Source: Diphasiastrum complanatum (Eukaryota > Streptophyta > Lycopodiopsida > Lycopodiales > Lycopodiaceae). From it: a stretch of DNA of 64,000 bases. Below, piece after piece: positions 13,921 through 25,487 of the stretch. The stretch spans positions 16,761,502-16,825,501 of the forward strand of contig CM055114.1 of assembly GCA_029204225.1 (NCBI GenBank), given 5' to 3'. The translations under genes and the position numbers were made by a program. The notes beneath the pieces were generated by a model. The model was not told where the DNA came from. It made no database searches and was given only the letters and a program-made list of their open reading frames with translations. Every line of letters starts with the position of its first letter. Positions within the stretch are counted from its first letter, which is position 1.

Positions 13921-15202
13921 CACCGGGAGCACCTAACGGAAATCACCACCAAAAATGATCAGAATCCCTCCAAATGGAGTATCAACACCCAATATGTCTC
14001 ATAGAGACCGATCCACACACTCGATGGCATACTTATGTACCATGGGAGCCTTGTCCCAAATGAGTCAACATGCCATCACAAGCTTACCTAATAGAGACTG
14101 TTTCGAGATGTTGCAGGTCGAGCTTTCATTCCATTCCATCAGAGAAATCCTAAATCTAGAGTGTGCGGTCCTACCACCTTTCATTAACAATGCAGCGATC
14201 CTCGATGATAAAACTACCAGTGCTATCCAACCTTGTGCACGCACGTACAACAACATGACACTATAGAGAAACGTCTTACACGTACCACCCGAACCATCTA
14301 CAAAGAACACTCCACCCACTCTTCGTACCACATGCTAACATATACACGGTCAAAAATCACGCACTGAACTACATTCAATCTCTCGATGTCAGCCTCTACC
14401 TCTAAAAGAGTCTCATCAAGAAATATCTTCTCGTGAAATAGTGGAGAAAACTTGACATCGCTATCAGGAAGTGTGAAGCCAAAATTTGTCAACGACTTTC
14501 CTGATACCTGCATGTGCGTCTCCACGTCTAGAGGAGCCCTATCTACCATAATCTGACTCACAGTAACAGTCTCGCACATTACTAACTGTCCTAACTCCTC
14601 CGCATAATCCTCTACTACTAAATGGGGCTCTGTACTCTTCCAAAGATCTAATGGGTCAGAAGGGGCACATGTCAAAAGAAGTATAGCAAACATGAGCCGA
14701 AGTTGTGACGGAGTCTCCCGTGACACTGCCTCTAGCAGGCAGTTACTCCATTCCATCGCGTCGTTGATAAGAAGTCTATGCTTGCAAACATCTCTAAATG
14801 ACAAAAACAACTCACCGTCAACTGTGTGCAAGTCCTCAGAAATTGTTGCACCTCTTACATGAGCCAAAAGAACTCGCAAATAAAATTGCTCTCCTTCAGA
14901 CGGATGGACAAAATACATACGTTCAATGGCTGGAATGGACTGTGCATTAATTCTATGGTCCACCTTCGCACTCTCTTGTTGTAAACGTAAAACCGTGGAA
15001 AGTCTTGGTACAACAACTCTCGGGCCTCCGAATCACCACTTCTATGCAGCTCAAAAAAAATTGTCAAAGTGGTACTTGAATGACCTTCTACAACCTCCTC
15101 TAAATCGGCTCCCTCAATAAAGTAAACCAACTCCTGTCCAACCAGATGAACTGCCAGTCTAGTCACAACTGGGTTATGAGTACCCATAGAAAGCCCAAAC
15201 AA
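13921..15202 (-). pseudogene. Helitron helicase, linker and motifs I-III
   Basis: The linker reads RMYFVHPSEGEQFYLRVLL and VRGATISEDLHTVDGE, typical between Rep and helicase in Helitrons. Then come motif I DGSGGTCKTF (about 14262-14331; Cys where Gly is usual before Lys-Thr), motif II WDKAPM near 14040-14058 (Lys where Glu is usual), and motif III FGGDFR followed by TAG where Gln is usual (about 13930-13945). Three separate defects in ATPase motifs, plus frame changes, rule out activity. Confidence 0.88.
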
Positions 15203-15252
15203 TCACCAACAAGTCTCACTCACAAAGAAATATCGAGCATTCAAAAAAATTT

Positions 15253-15975
15253 CTATCTCATTGACTGGTGCAACTTTTGACCACCACCCTCCACAACCAT
15301 TGTTGTAATCATATTTGGTCCCTTGTACACATACTTGTACAAATACTTCATGCTACGTATATGTACACATATCTCTATGTTGATGTGACACAAAAAATGT
15401 AGTGTCAACCATCTGCTGTACGGTACTACCCACTTGTTATCTAATTCTATTCCATGCAACTTCACCTTCTCTCCGTTGTCTCTACACCTATACAAAAGAT
15501 ACTCATTCACTATTATTGTTTCATCAATGAAATTCCGTGGGTAGTTTTTCGAGCATTTTTCATCCTTCATGCACGGTGCATTCGGTAAAGATGTTCCGCT
15601 TGATGGGTTGTGCATCATACAAGTCTTCACTATCTCGTACAACTCTGGATCAATATCCCTCATAGAAATCTCTACGCATATGATACAATCGTAATCTCCA
15701 ACAATGATGGGTTTGCTCCGCTCCTCCAATATAATCAATAGGTGGGCATGGGGCAATCCTCTCTTCTGAAACATTACAACATGAAGCCTTCCTATAATGC
15801 ACCCAAATATCTCATCCTTCTTCAACAAATGAATCAAGTGTTCAAGCTTCATGCTAAAAACCCTCGACACCAAATCGGGCCTATTTGCACTTGTTTGTTG
15901 AAATCTCAACTCCCTCCTCACTTCTGACCAATTTGGATTTGATGTCATTGTGATAAACAAATCAAAAGAACCCAA
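15253..15975 (-). pseudogene. Helitron RepHel, HUH nuclease segment
   Basis: The segment begins with the FDLFITMTSNPNWSE motif common in Helitron Rep, then GRLHVVMFQKRGLPHAHLLI, which contains the His-hydrophobic-His metal-binding motif. It ends near MKYLYKYVYKGPNMI with the paired catalytic tyrosines of Rep. Both nuclease signatures are intact at residue level even though the whole protein is broken up- and downstream. Confidence 0.93.
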
Positions 15976-16177
15976 CTCCCTAATGACGATAATAGCATTC
16001 TAGTACTACTGATGCATATGACGCGGTGAACCGATATAAGATGATGGAAGGACTATTCGATGCCCAATGTCGCTGCAGAATGAGCTCCAAGGGCATCAAC
16101 AATGCCACTGCAAATCTCTCTACCGAATCTATCTCGATTGTTATAGATGTAGTTCATGTTGTTTTGCACCATTTTTG

Positions 16178-16948
16178 CTACCATGTCACACACATACTCA
16201 TGTAACAACCTTTCACCCAAATGTATAGGTGAAACATGCTCTGCTCGTACTGTAAATGGTAGCTGTAAAACTCTCGAATGGTGACAACTTTATGTCCGCC
16301 CTCTATTTGCTCTTCAGGAGCATACGAATGTATACCATTACATCTGCCATCATCATCACCACGTGTGACATATCTCATACACATATGTGGAATTATCTTA
16401 TACCACCCATCGGTATCGTAAGGAAAGAGGAGGACAAAATGCAAGGCATCATACGATGAATGACACTCTGTGATATGCTGCAAACCATCCTGAACAGAGT
16501 GCAATATGATGTCACGCATTCCGTCACTCCGGGTATCATCTATAGGCATAAGCACTACAATCTCATTGCTCATAGGAGCATTGAACTGTCTATCCGCTCT
16601 ACTCTGTGAACAACCAAACACTATGCAAAGTTGAATATCCTTTGTGACATTCTCTCGTATAATTCGAGCAACATTCTTAAAACGTTGTGCAAATAGATTC
16701 ACATCCATCATCATGCTTTGCAAAAGGGAGAGAACGTCACACCTAAGGTCGGGATTCAGAGATAACCTTTGATTTAATTGCAAATCATCACCATCCATGA
16801 TGTAGATCTGCGAAAACAAAGGTCTATCTAAGGGCAAAAAACCACCAATATGGTGATACAACCGGCCAGACATTCTAAATGTATACGTGCCACCTACGAA
16901 ATTGGTAGTGGATCTATCTAGATTCACCCCAAGAGATGCAAAGGCCAA
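16178..16948 (-). pseudogene. Helitron RepHel, N-terminal domain
   Basis: This frame gives about 256 residues including YTFRMSGRLYHHIGGFLP, QIYIMDGDD, the IVLMPIDD segment and ITECHSSYDALHFVLLFPY, all typical of the Helitron-like N-terminal region before the Rep nuclease. It lies upstream of the HUH segment on the same strand; the connection between them (15976-16177) is disrupted. The start codon of the original protein is not identified. Confidence 0.88.
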
Positions 16949-16950
16949 GG

Positions 16951-17185
16951 AGTTACTATAACTTCGAACATCCGCAAATCAGAATCACGATTCAGAATTG
17001 CATTTTGGGATTTTCCTAGAATCGGCAAGGATCATTTTTTTTTTTTGAAATTTTTTTAAACAACATGGGTATCAGATGAAAGCTCTAATTGAGAGCACTA
17101 TGACTATGTAGTTTGCCGACTGTTTTGGGTGCGAAACACCAAAAAGTTTGTTTTCACTCAGGGAATTGGAAGGCCAAATCATGAA
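16951..17185. other. Noncoding flank of the Helitron
   Basis: T-rich tract and no coding similarity. The Helitron 5' end may lie here, but the terminal TC could not be assigned. Confidence 0.4.
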
Positions 17186-17305
17186 GAGGCCTTACCCCCG
17201 GACCCCGCCGTTGGGGGGCGTTGCCCCCCAAACCCCCCACCGGAGGGCTACCAGCCCCCGGACCTCCTATTTTTTGGGGGGCTACCGCCCCCCGAACCCC
17301 GTATT
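17186..17305. repeat. GC-rich palindromic block
   Basis: About 120 bp of C- and G-runs in an AT-rich setting, built from repeated units such as TTGGGGGGCGTTGCCCCCC and TTGGGGGGCTACCGCCCCCC, each able to fold into a G-run/C-run stem, with CCGGACC spacers. The Pro-rich frames across it are artefacts. Nature unknown; it looks like a small mobile repeat. Confidence 0.7.
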
Positions 17306-17539
17306 TCAGCTATTCCAAAAGAAGTATACAAATTTTGCCAGTCTAAGGAAGGCTCCTTCTAACTCTTTCTATCATTTTCTAACAGAAAACAGAATCAGTA
17401 GATCTACAAACCATTGGCATCAGAATAGCATTCGAAACTAATTTTTGATATATATTGGAAAAGATGCCCACCATTCAATTATGGTTTAGTCAGTATTAAA
17501 CTCAAAAAAAGAAAAATTGGCCATTACTCCTTTTTCCGC

Positions 17540-17578
17540 AAAAAAAAAAAAAAAATTGCGATCCGGGTAGCGGATCGC
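17540..17578 (+). repeat. Poly(A) run followed by a perfect hairpin
   Basis: A run of A ends at 17555; GCGATCCG at 17558 pairs with CGGATCGC ending at 17578 around a 5-nt loop. It may be a retroposon tail or element end; nothing further supports either. Confidence 0.5.
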
Positions 17579-17687
17579 ACGATCCGGAACATTTTTGCCG
17601 CGGCAACACAGGTCTAAATTTATACAAATGTCATAATTAAATACTAAAGATTGCATCAAGAACTTGATTTTAAACTCAATCATTTTT

Positions 17688-18110
17688 CTATTTGGATGAT
17701 GCTAACTCATCATTGAATGCTTTAACCCTCAAAACAAAAGCATGTGTACTCTCTTCCTTCTTTTGCAAACTTTGAAAGATTTGCCTCCTAAGAGTAAGCA
17801 CTCTTGATGTAGACTTGGATTCATAAAGCTTCTTCAAAGCTTCCCAAGCCTCCAAAGATGATGTGCACTTACCAACGTCCTTGAGAAGTTCATTGGTAAC
17901 ATTCATCTTAATCATGTGTAGATCTCTTTTAGCTCTCTTGTCATACCTCACTTGATCTTGAGGTGCTTGAGGCCTCTCCTCCACACCTGCAACAATCTCC
18001 ATCAACTCATTCATCTCCAATAAGGACTCCATCCTCACCTTCCAAGTGGAATAGTTGATTGAGGTAAGCCTATCATTGCTCTCCAACATAAAGCCTCCAC
18101 TTGTAGCCAT
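17688..18110 (-). pseudogene. Copia gag fragment (UBN2-type)
   Basis: From the ATG at 18110 the frame reads MATSGGFMLESNDRLTSINY, with STWKVRMESLLEMNELMEIV and later MIKMNVTNELLKDVGKC, SSLEAWEALKKLYES and LRRQIFQSLQKKEES, ending at TAG 17688. These are hallmarks of copia Gag. It lies downstream, in minus-strand terms, of a primer-binding site at 18699-18710. About 140 residues are present; a full Gag is longer, so it is cut short and no pol follows. Confidence 0.9.
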
Positions 18111-18698
18111 GTTGAAGTGACATGATCTTCTTCTTTCAACCTGTTCCAATGCACAAAGCACTCTCTTGAATGTCAACAAATGAACTCAAGAAAAAATCAC
18201 AAAGATATGGAACCTTTCAAATCTCTTCTAGCACTCTAACTAGAAAATCAACACATAGAATATGATATCTTGATCAACCTATGATCTATCCTCAATCTAA
18301 TGATTCTTGCCACTTCCTAAGATTGAAACACACTCAAATAAAGTTCAGTAACCTCACAAACTAGAGATCCAATCAAAATTAGGGTTTTGACAAAATCACA
18401 AAAAATTGAATATCTCAAATTCTACATGCAATTTTTAAAAACTTGATATATCTTCTTGTAGACTCCAATGAGACCTACCTAAAGCACTAAATATCATCTA
18501 AATTCAGTAAACCAAGTGTGAAATTGGAATTGATCAAGTATATAACCTTATATTGAGTTTTGACCTACAAAAGATCAATTCTACTCATGCAAAAATGCTG
18601 ATTTTTTAGTAGAAATCAATCTAGCATGCTCTAGCATTGGTAACTCCTCCAAATCCTTGCTAAAGATGGCTGATCCTTTCATAACCTGAAAAACAAGA

Positions 18699-18710
18699 GC
18701 TCTGATACCA
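18699..18710 (-). promoter_or_regulatory. Retroelement primer-binding site (initiator Met tRNA)
   Basis: The minus strand reads TGGTATCAGAGC, the classic complement to plant initiator-Met tRNA used to prime minus-strand DNA synthesis. It sits about 590 bp upstream of the copia gag ATG and is followed on the plus strand by TG at 18713, the likely LTR edge. Confidence 0.92.
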
Positions 18711-18712
18711 TA

Positions 18713-19355
18713 TGATGGATTTCATATCATTCAAGATCCAATCCATGTCCCTGATCTTTGGTTACAATAAGGAGCAAACCAACAATAAGGAGCAAATCAG
18801 CATCTACACACAAAATGAGATGCAAACTCAAAGAGATATTGATCAAACATGAACTTGTCCGTACAATTACAGTACCCTACTATATTTCACACGTGTGGAA
18901 ATAGTAATAAATGATCATTCTACACATAGAATTGCAAGATATCATCAAGATAGTGCACCAATGATGCTTACTCCTGTGATAGCTCCATGTTGTCTTGTTT
19001 GATACAATGCTATTGAGTTCATGTGGCATAGTCGCTAGTGCCATAGAACATCTATAGAATCATGGGCTTGATGTGCTTGATCTGTTGGTAGGCATACCCT
19101 CAATGATACATGTTGTCCTTGCGTCTTCCTTGTGCGATCAACGTACTGGTGCTGGTTTAAACGACATTACATGTTTCGTCTGAAAATGTCACATGCATCC
19201 TAGCATCTGCTATCTTTGCTACTAATAGCAAATCTTGTTGCAGTGTGGTACGAAGAGAACATCTTCGAGTCGTCAGTTTCTGTCATTTGTATTGAGCCAT
19301 AACTAACCAATACTATTCACTCGGTGTTTTGATCCATCTCCAAGTACTATGAATC
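18713..19355 (-). repeat. Probable copia 5' LTR, outer end undefined
   Basis: Sequence just outside the primer-binding site should be the LTR of the gag fragment; it starts TGATGGATTTC on the plus strand. A CACACGTGTGG palindrome at about 18890 resembles that in the other copia LTRs here. No second LTR was found, so the far end is a guess. Confidence 0.5.
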
Positions 19356-19359
19356 TTGA

Positions 19360-20439
19360 TGAATTAGTACTTCAAAAATTAGACATTATTCGTCTTGATA
19401 TAACGAAGTGTGAAGTAGCTCTTGAATCAAGGATCACCTCTTGTGTGTTAGATGTGGAGGCTGCACACACGTCTGTACATAGATACACCGTCGAATTTTC
19501 ACTGTTCGACCTATCTTCGCCCATCTTCGAGCTTTCTGACTTTTCGACGTAGGAAGACCTATTATTGTTCTCCCGTTTCCTTTGAGGCTACTTGTTCCTC
19601 GGGTTTTGGTAGAAATCCATGGCTGCATGACCCTTCTTGTGGCAATGGATACACTCAATCTTTGGATTGAGCCATGACAAATCGACAGTGTATCCTTCAC
19701 GTATGCATCTCATGCATGTTTTCTTGTCGTCATTATGTTGTTTAGGCTTTTCTTTGTTCTTCCAACTGCCTTTGTTGGCTCCCTCAGATTGTTGGTCTCG
19801 ATCCTGCTTTTGGACTGACTCTCTCTTAGGCTTGAACTGCTTCTTTGGCTTCTCCTTGTTGCTATAGAAAGCTTGATCAGAAAGGTCCTTGTGATCAAGG
19901 TGCTCACGAGCTTCAACTTTTTCTCAAATCTTGCCTTTTCGAGTGCATTATTGGATCCTTTGCTAGCAATGTTCAGGTTGTCTGAAAAGATCTTGGTAAA
20001 GCTCTTCACAGGTAGTGAGCTGCTTTTCTACAGATACTACATTCTCTATTCCGGCATTGTGTAATGAAAGGAACAGATCCTTCATCTTTCTGATAAAAGG
20101 GATAAGATCTCTGCAATCCCATTGCAGATTTGTCAACTGATCTTCAAGAAGCATTATCTGGCTGCGTGATTTCATCTGAAATCTGGTAAGCAATGTAAAC
20201 CACATCTCTCTTGCATTAGAGAGTGTCGTGAGGTCAAGCGTCAGTGTTGTAAAGCTACCTTTACAAGCTTTACTTCCGGCGCCATCGGCGCCAGCAGCGC
20301 CCCTGCTGCTCCCGACGCCAACAGTGCCGGCGCCGCTCCCGGTGCCACTGTGACCAGAATCCAGCCGACGCCAAGCCTCTATGGCTGAAAATCTTTGATC
20401 GGTTCTAGCGGAGTCCATAGAGCTCAGATCGATGTGCAA
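19360..20439 (-). pseudogene. Copia gag with zinc knuckle and protease start
   Basis: On the minus strand, the gag begins MDSARTDQRFSAIEAWRRL, passes a Gly/Ala-rich insert (SGTGSGAGTVGVGSSRGAAG) and the UBN2-like block NAREMWFTLLTRFQMKSRSQ with LLSLHNAGI-type residues. In later frames it has CIHCHKKGHAAMDF, a CCHC knuckle with Phe at the last Cys position (near 19640), and ILDSRATSHF (near 19400), a copia protease motif with Arg for Gly in DSGA. It is a second copia lineage, clearly distinct from the gag at 17.7 kb, and broken. Confidence 0.88.
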
Positions 20440-21470
20440 TCACCTCACACGATCTAGGCATGATTAAAGGAAGCTTGGGGATCAATAAAATCTAGAGAGA
20501 GAAAATGACTTTCTAGAAAGAGAAAATCCTAGAGAGAGAAAAATGTGCTTTACTAGCTTAGGTAGAGTGCTTGGTATGAGGGGGGGGGTACCGAATCACA
20601 CCAATACTATAGGGGAGTGCGGGATGCGACTCAAGGCGAGCTCCAACCAAGTCTCAGCCTCCCTTGCTGGAATGTTGTCATGGCTCTCGCCTTGGCATGC
20701 TAATGCCCCGGAGACTAGGGTCGGTCACACTCTTGAAATGTAACCTTCTCAGATTTATCAATAAAGTGGGATTTTTCTCAAATTGACTCTGATTATCTTC
20801 TGGGTTTCAGTGTTCGGTAAAAGTGCCAGTTGTAAGGTAGCTTCCAAATTTTTAAGTTGGCACATAGCGGAGGGTCGTATCCCGGGACGCCACCGGTATG
20901 CCGTCGGGACCATTAGGTCCGCGGCGCCAGCGGTATGCTGTCGGGACCATTTGGTCCAGGAACTGGTTGTTTCCATATCTATCGCAGCTTGTGGTTCTGA
21001 GTGTTCCTTGCATGAACGTGAATGGGTTAAGCTCTTGGTGAACGGGCTCTAACCTTTCGGCTGAGTTGGATGGCTTGCTTGGGTGGAAGTTACTTGTTTA
21101 TGGCTGTCCAGTCTGGCGTGGCGGCAGGTTGGCTTCCAGCGCTCGTGACAAAGCTTTTAGTTGGTTAAGTCTGATATAAGTCAGACCGCTTGCTTGGAAT
21201 GGATGTTACTCGTTTGTAACGAAGCTTCGAGTTGGTTAAGTTTGATGTATGTCGGGCGGCTTGCTTGGAGGGAAGTCACCCACATCGAGACCCCCTGATT
21301 GGGCATGGCGCCAGGTTGGATCTCAATGTTGGTTTTTGGAACTTCAAGTTGGTTAAGTCTGATCGTTGTTGGCAAGTTGGCTGCTTGTATGTCAAGTGGG
21401 TTTGGATGGCAAGAGTTGAAGGCTAGGAAACTAAGTCGTGGTTCCCGGCTCCCTTTGGAATGCCTGCGCT
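20240..21470 (-). repeat. Copia gag start plus leader, copy 1 of direct duplication
   Basis: From the GGCGCC-rich gag insert through the leader and a region of internal repeats to GGTTCCCGGCTCCCTTTGG, this matches 23738-24975 in the same orientation at high similarity. Internal features include a CGGTATGCCGTCGGGACC-type pair and three to four imperfect repeats built on GTTGGTTAAGTCTGAT with GCTTGCTTGG, spaced about 85 bp. It is probably the untranslated leader or LTR of the gag lineage, but no primer-binding site was recognised. Confidence 0.85.
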
Positions 21471-23737
21471 ACATGGCCGGTCAGCTATGCGTATCTCACG
21501 GAAATGGCCACGGTTTGGGGTTCATCAAGACAACTGTTGTGCACATTGCAAGCACGGGTGCGTCCACGTTCGGGGTGGTCGGCAGAATGGGGGACTTGAT
21601 GAGTCAAAGTGCTGCCCTCGAGGTGTAAGCACGGTCAGTTCTCGCGGTTCGGACCTGGCGCCATTTGCATGTAGGACAGATGAGGCAAAGTGCTGCCTAG
21701 GTAGGTGAAAGCATGGTCTGTGCCTTGTGGGGTGCGGGGTGACATATTCGAACTGTACGGGATAACCATTGATACAAAGATGCTGCTCGAATTTGGGTGT
21801 AAAGCACGGGTGGTTAGCTGCTGGTGCGGGATAGCTGCCAATCGTTTAAGTATAAGGGCTATCAACCAAAAAGTGGTGGGGCGTGACTGAGGCAATGTGC
21901 TACTTAATGGTGAAAGCACGGATAGTTATAGGGGTGTCCTATGTGGGCTGATTATGTGATCGATTTGTATGGGCGCGGCCAGGCAAAGGTCCGTTGGTAG
22001 GACCATCTCAAAGGGGGACCTTGTCTTTGTTACTTGTTAGTAAACTTGCCTGAGTGTCTTACTTGTATGTATTCGTGGTGAGTCTTAGTACGCGTGCTTG
22101 AGATACAAGGAGCTGATGGCTCGAGAAGGAACCTTTTTTTTTTAAGGCTGATACCATCTAACAAGGAGGACTACAGAATCTGTGGGGCGGATTTGCAGTT
22201 CAAGTACTCGCACGTGAACGGCAACTAAATGACTCAATGTTTGCAAAGAATGGATGGCTAGCCTATTCTTGAGTTAGTTTCATTTGCGACAACGCCCACT
22301 AGACGCAAGCAGGAAGTCAAAAGTTGGAGAGGGCATTTTCAAGGGAGATCTTCTATGGAGCAGTTGGTCTTCATTTTGGGACGGCCACCTTCGGAACTGA
22401 AACTCACTGAGCATGGGTGATATCCAGTATCAGTTGGGTTTTTCCTCAAAGGGAAAAGACTAGGATCCTCTTCAGAGATTGGCAACAAGTTGGATCGAGC
22501 CATAATCCTAGCAGATGGGAAGCAAAGTGTTGGAAAGGCTTTTTGTCCGAAGAACTCTACTCTAAGTCCGATCAGCTGATTTTATAAGTGGAGGGGAACT
22601 ACACCTCTCTCTTGGGGCAAATTTTGAATGAAAGTTGATCAAAACGGGGGCAAATTCAAGGTGACCTAGCCATACTCACATGAGGAGACTGGCGAACTTT
22701 GGACCTAATAAGTTGACAAGTTTTTGTTGTGGAAAGGAAAGTTTGTTATAGGCTTTCTCTGGACCAGCACTGATGAGGAAACATATGAGTACGCTGGCTT
22801 GTGTTACGTGTAAGGCAGCTAATCAATGAAGGAGCTATGAAGGTTGAGTCTTGCATGAGAGACTTGATATTTTCGAACGAACGCTAAGGGACAGTTCGCG
22901 TTGAGATCGGACTAGTGCAAACTCTAGGTGCATGTGTCTGATGCAAAGAGAGCTACTTGAAGCCAAGCTCGATGTACACTTCTTGTTTTGACTGTGAGGC
23001 ATTTGACCAGTGATGGAATTGTGAAAGTCAAGTTTTGCGCGATGGATATGGTGCTTCAAACAAACGCGAAGAGATAGTTCGGATGCGGATCAAACTAGTG
23101 CGACCCTTTGGCTTTCCACGAGGTCAATGGTTACATTTGGGCTGATTCAAAGAGCTACTTCAAGCTAAGTGAGAGGTGCATTGCGGAGTACTCAATCTTT
23201 GCCTACCTTAAAGAGCCAAGATGGAAAAGTATCAAGATCAGGCTGGGACAAGGAGAGAAATCAAGGTGCAGAAGCAACAAGGCACGGATTGGACCATAAA
23301 GTGGACAATCAAATGATAAATCCTTTGGCTCGGGGAGCCTTGATACCTGTGCGGAACTGAACAAATCTGGAGCTCAGGGAGCTCAACACAAAGTGCATCA
23401 AGGACAAATTAGGAGCTCAAAGGAGTTCCAAAGTCGAAAGTCAGAATCGACAAGGGCGAACATTTCAAAGAAAGGCCTTTGTCACCAGTTAATAAGGTTT
23501 TTGGGTTTTACGAAAGCGATATCAAATCTACGCTTTTCCTAGACAAAGATATATTTTCAACTTATGTAATTTTTTAGTACAAAGAGCTGAGCCTTAGAAT
23601 TGTGGTGTGCCAGTTTCAATGTTAATAAAAAGTGGCCAGTAAATTGAGTACTGTGCCAAGTAGCTTAAATGTATAGTTATTTTAATCGGGAGACACCTTT
23701 ACTTTAATTTGACATCTGATGAGGACATCAGATTTTA
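21471..23737. other. Noncoding with degenerate minisatellite-like repeats
   Basis: No gene seen. CAAAGTGCTGCC..GTGAAAGCACGG-type units recur at about 21605, 21685 and 21895. A longer degenerate pair (about 190-220 bp) occurs at 22820-22990 and 23010-23180, each with CTAGTGC and AAAGAG(A)GCTACTT. These could be the remaining part of a long LTR. Nothing coding is convincing. Confidence 0.5.
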
Positions 23738-24975
23738 TTAAGGTCGGGTGGACGTTGTAAAGCTACCTTTACAAGCTTTACTTCTGGCGCCATCGGCGCC
23801 AGCTATGTCCCCGGCGCCAGCAGCGCCCCTGCTGCTCCCGACGCCACTCCCGGCGCCACTGTGACCAGAATCCAGCCGGCGCCAAGTTCCTATGGTTGAA
23901 AATCTTTGATCGATTCTAGCGGAGTCCAGAGAGCTCAGATCGATGTGCAATCACCTCACACGATCTAGGCATGATTAAAGGAAGCCTGGGGATCAATAAA
24001 ATCTAGAGAGAGAAAATGACTTTCTAGAAAGAGAAAATTCTAGAGAGAGAAAAACGTGCTTTACCAGCTTGGGTAGAGTGCTTGGTATGAGGGGGGGTGC
24101 CAATCACATCAATACTATAGGGGAGTGCGGGTTGTGACTCAGGGCGAGCTCCAACCAAGTCTCAGCCTCCCTTGCTGGAATGTTGTCATGGCTCTCGCCT
24201 TGGCATGCTAGTGCCCCGGAGACTAGGGTCGGTCACACACTTGAAATGTAACCTTCTCAAATTTGTTAATAAAGTGAGATTTTTCTCAAACTGACTCTGA
24301 TTACGTTCTGGGTTTCAGTGTTCGGTAAAAGCGCCAGTTGTAAGGCCGCTTCCAAATTTTTAAGTTGGCACATAGCTGAGGGTCGTATCCCGGGACGCCA
24401 GCGGTATGCCGTCAGGACCATTCGGTCCGTGGCGCTAGTGGTATGCTGTCGGGACCATTTGGTCCAGGAACTGGTTGTTTTCATATCTGTCGCGGCTTGT
24501 GGTTCTGAGTGTTCCTTGCATGAACGTGAATGGGTTAAGCTCTTGGAGAACGGGCTCTAACCTGTCGGCTGAGTTGGATGGCTTGCTTGGGTGGGAGTTA
24601 CCTATTTATGGCTGTCCAGTCTGGCGTGGCGCCAGGTTGGCTTCCAACGCTCGTGACGAAGCTTTCAGTTGGTTAAGTCTGATGTAAGTCAGACCGCTTG
24701 CTTGAAATGGATGTTACTCGATTGTAACGAAGCTTTGAGTTGGTTAAGTTTGATGTACGTCGGGCGGCTTGCTTGGAGGGAAGTTACCCACATCGGGACC
24801 CCCGATCTGGCATGGCGCCAGGTTCGATCTCAATGTTGGTTTTCAGAACTTCAAGCTGGTTAAGTCTGATTATTGTTGGCGAGTTGGCTGCTTGTATGTC
24901 AAGTGGGTTTGGATGGCAAGAGTTGAAGGCTGGGAAGCTAAGTCGTGGTTCCCGGCTCCCTTTGGGATGCTTGCA
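23738..24975 (-). repeat. Copia gag start plus leader, copy 2 of direct duplication
   Basis: This is the second copy of the block at 20240-21470. It carries only the first ~70 residues of gag (MDSARIDQRFSTIGTWRRL; then a differently arranged Gly/Ala-rich insert) before homology stops at about 23740. The differing Gly/Ala inserts in the two copies suggest slippage in the GGCGCC-rich repeat. Confidence 0.85.
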
Positions 24976-25487
24976 CTACAGTCAGGCTATTTTTTATGGA
25001 TGATGACAACACGGCTACTCCCTTGTCGTTCTTCTCTCTCCATTCTTGTAGCTCTTTGCCAGTAGTTGTAGGCATCTCTTAGATGCCGTCTACCTAGGGC
25101 CATAGCCCTTATCCTTTCAATATGAGAGCGGTCTTTATCTTCCATGCTAGGAAGTTTGACCCGACTGAGTCGAGGATTGTGCAGATCTTCGACAGTATAC
25201 TGCTGATTGATGCCATTGTTCTAGATTGTGTTCTTCAATTAATCTTTCTGGTTTCTTGTTCTGAATGCTTGTCTCCTGGATCTAATAGACTTTTAGCTAT
25301 ATTAGGTCTCGGATATGAGCTTGTCATGGCTCTGATATCACAATTGGGAAATCTCTTGGGACCGATAAAGGGTGCAGTCGGTATTTAGACACGAATTGTT
25401 TTGTCCTCTGATAACCACTATTGAAATTGTCACAGAAACAAATCCAGATGGAATTCAATTCTGTCCTCGGGTCTACTGCCCTCTATT
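24976..25487. other. Noncoding; possible degenerate primer-binding site
   Basis: A plus-strand frame of 88 codons at 25122-25388 has no recognisable similarity and is not called. The minus strand near 25330-25343 reads TGATATCAGAGCC, one base off the initiator-Met primer-binding site, hinting at another minus-strand copia leader. Confidence 0.45.

Larger units (their letters stand above)
13040..16950 (-). mobile_element. Degenerate Helitron (Rep/helicase)
   Basis: Read on the minus strand from 16950 down, the order is Helitron-like N-terminal domain, HUH Rep nuclease with the KYLYKYVYKG two-Tyr motif, then a PIF1-type helicase through its last motif. This is the RepHel arrangement of Helitrons, which transpose by a rolling-circle-like mechanism. 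It is broken by many stops and frameshifts. The defining ends (5' TC, 3' hairpin and CTRR) were not located, so the limits given are those of the coding remnant. Confidence 0.93.

Noticed and set aside
13196-16459. Several plus-strand open frames opposite the Helitron
   Set aside because: They are antisense shadows of the minus-strand Rep/helicase, which has clear family motifs.
17129-17441. Pro-rich proteins
   Set aside because: Two overlapping frames read through the same GC-rich palindromic block.
25122-25388. Open frame of 88 codons with a hydrophobic centre
   Set aside because: No similarity recognised; it lies in probable copia leader DNA.
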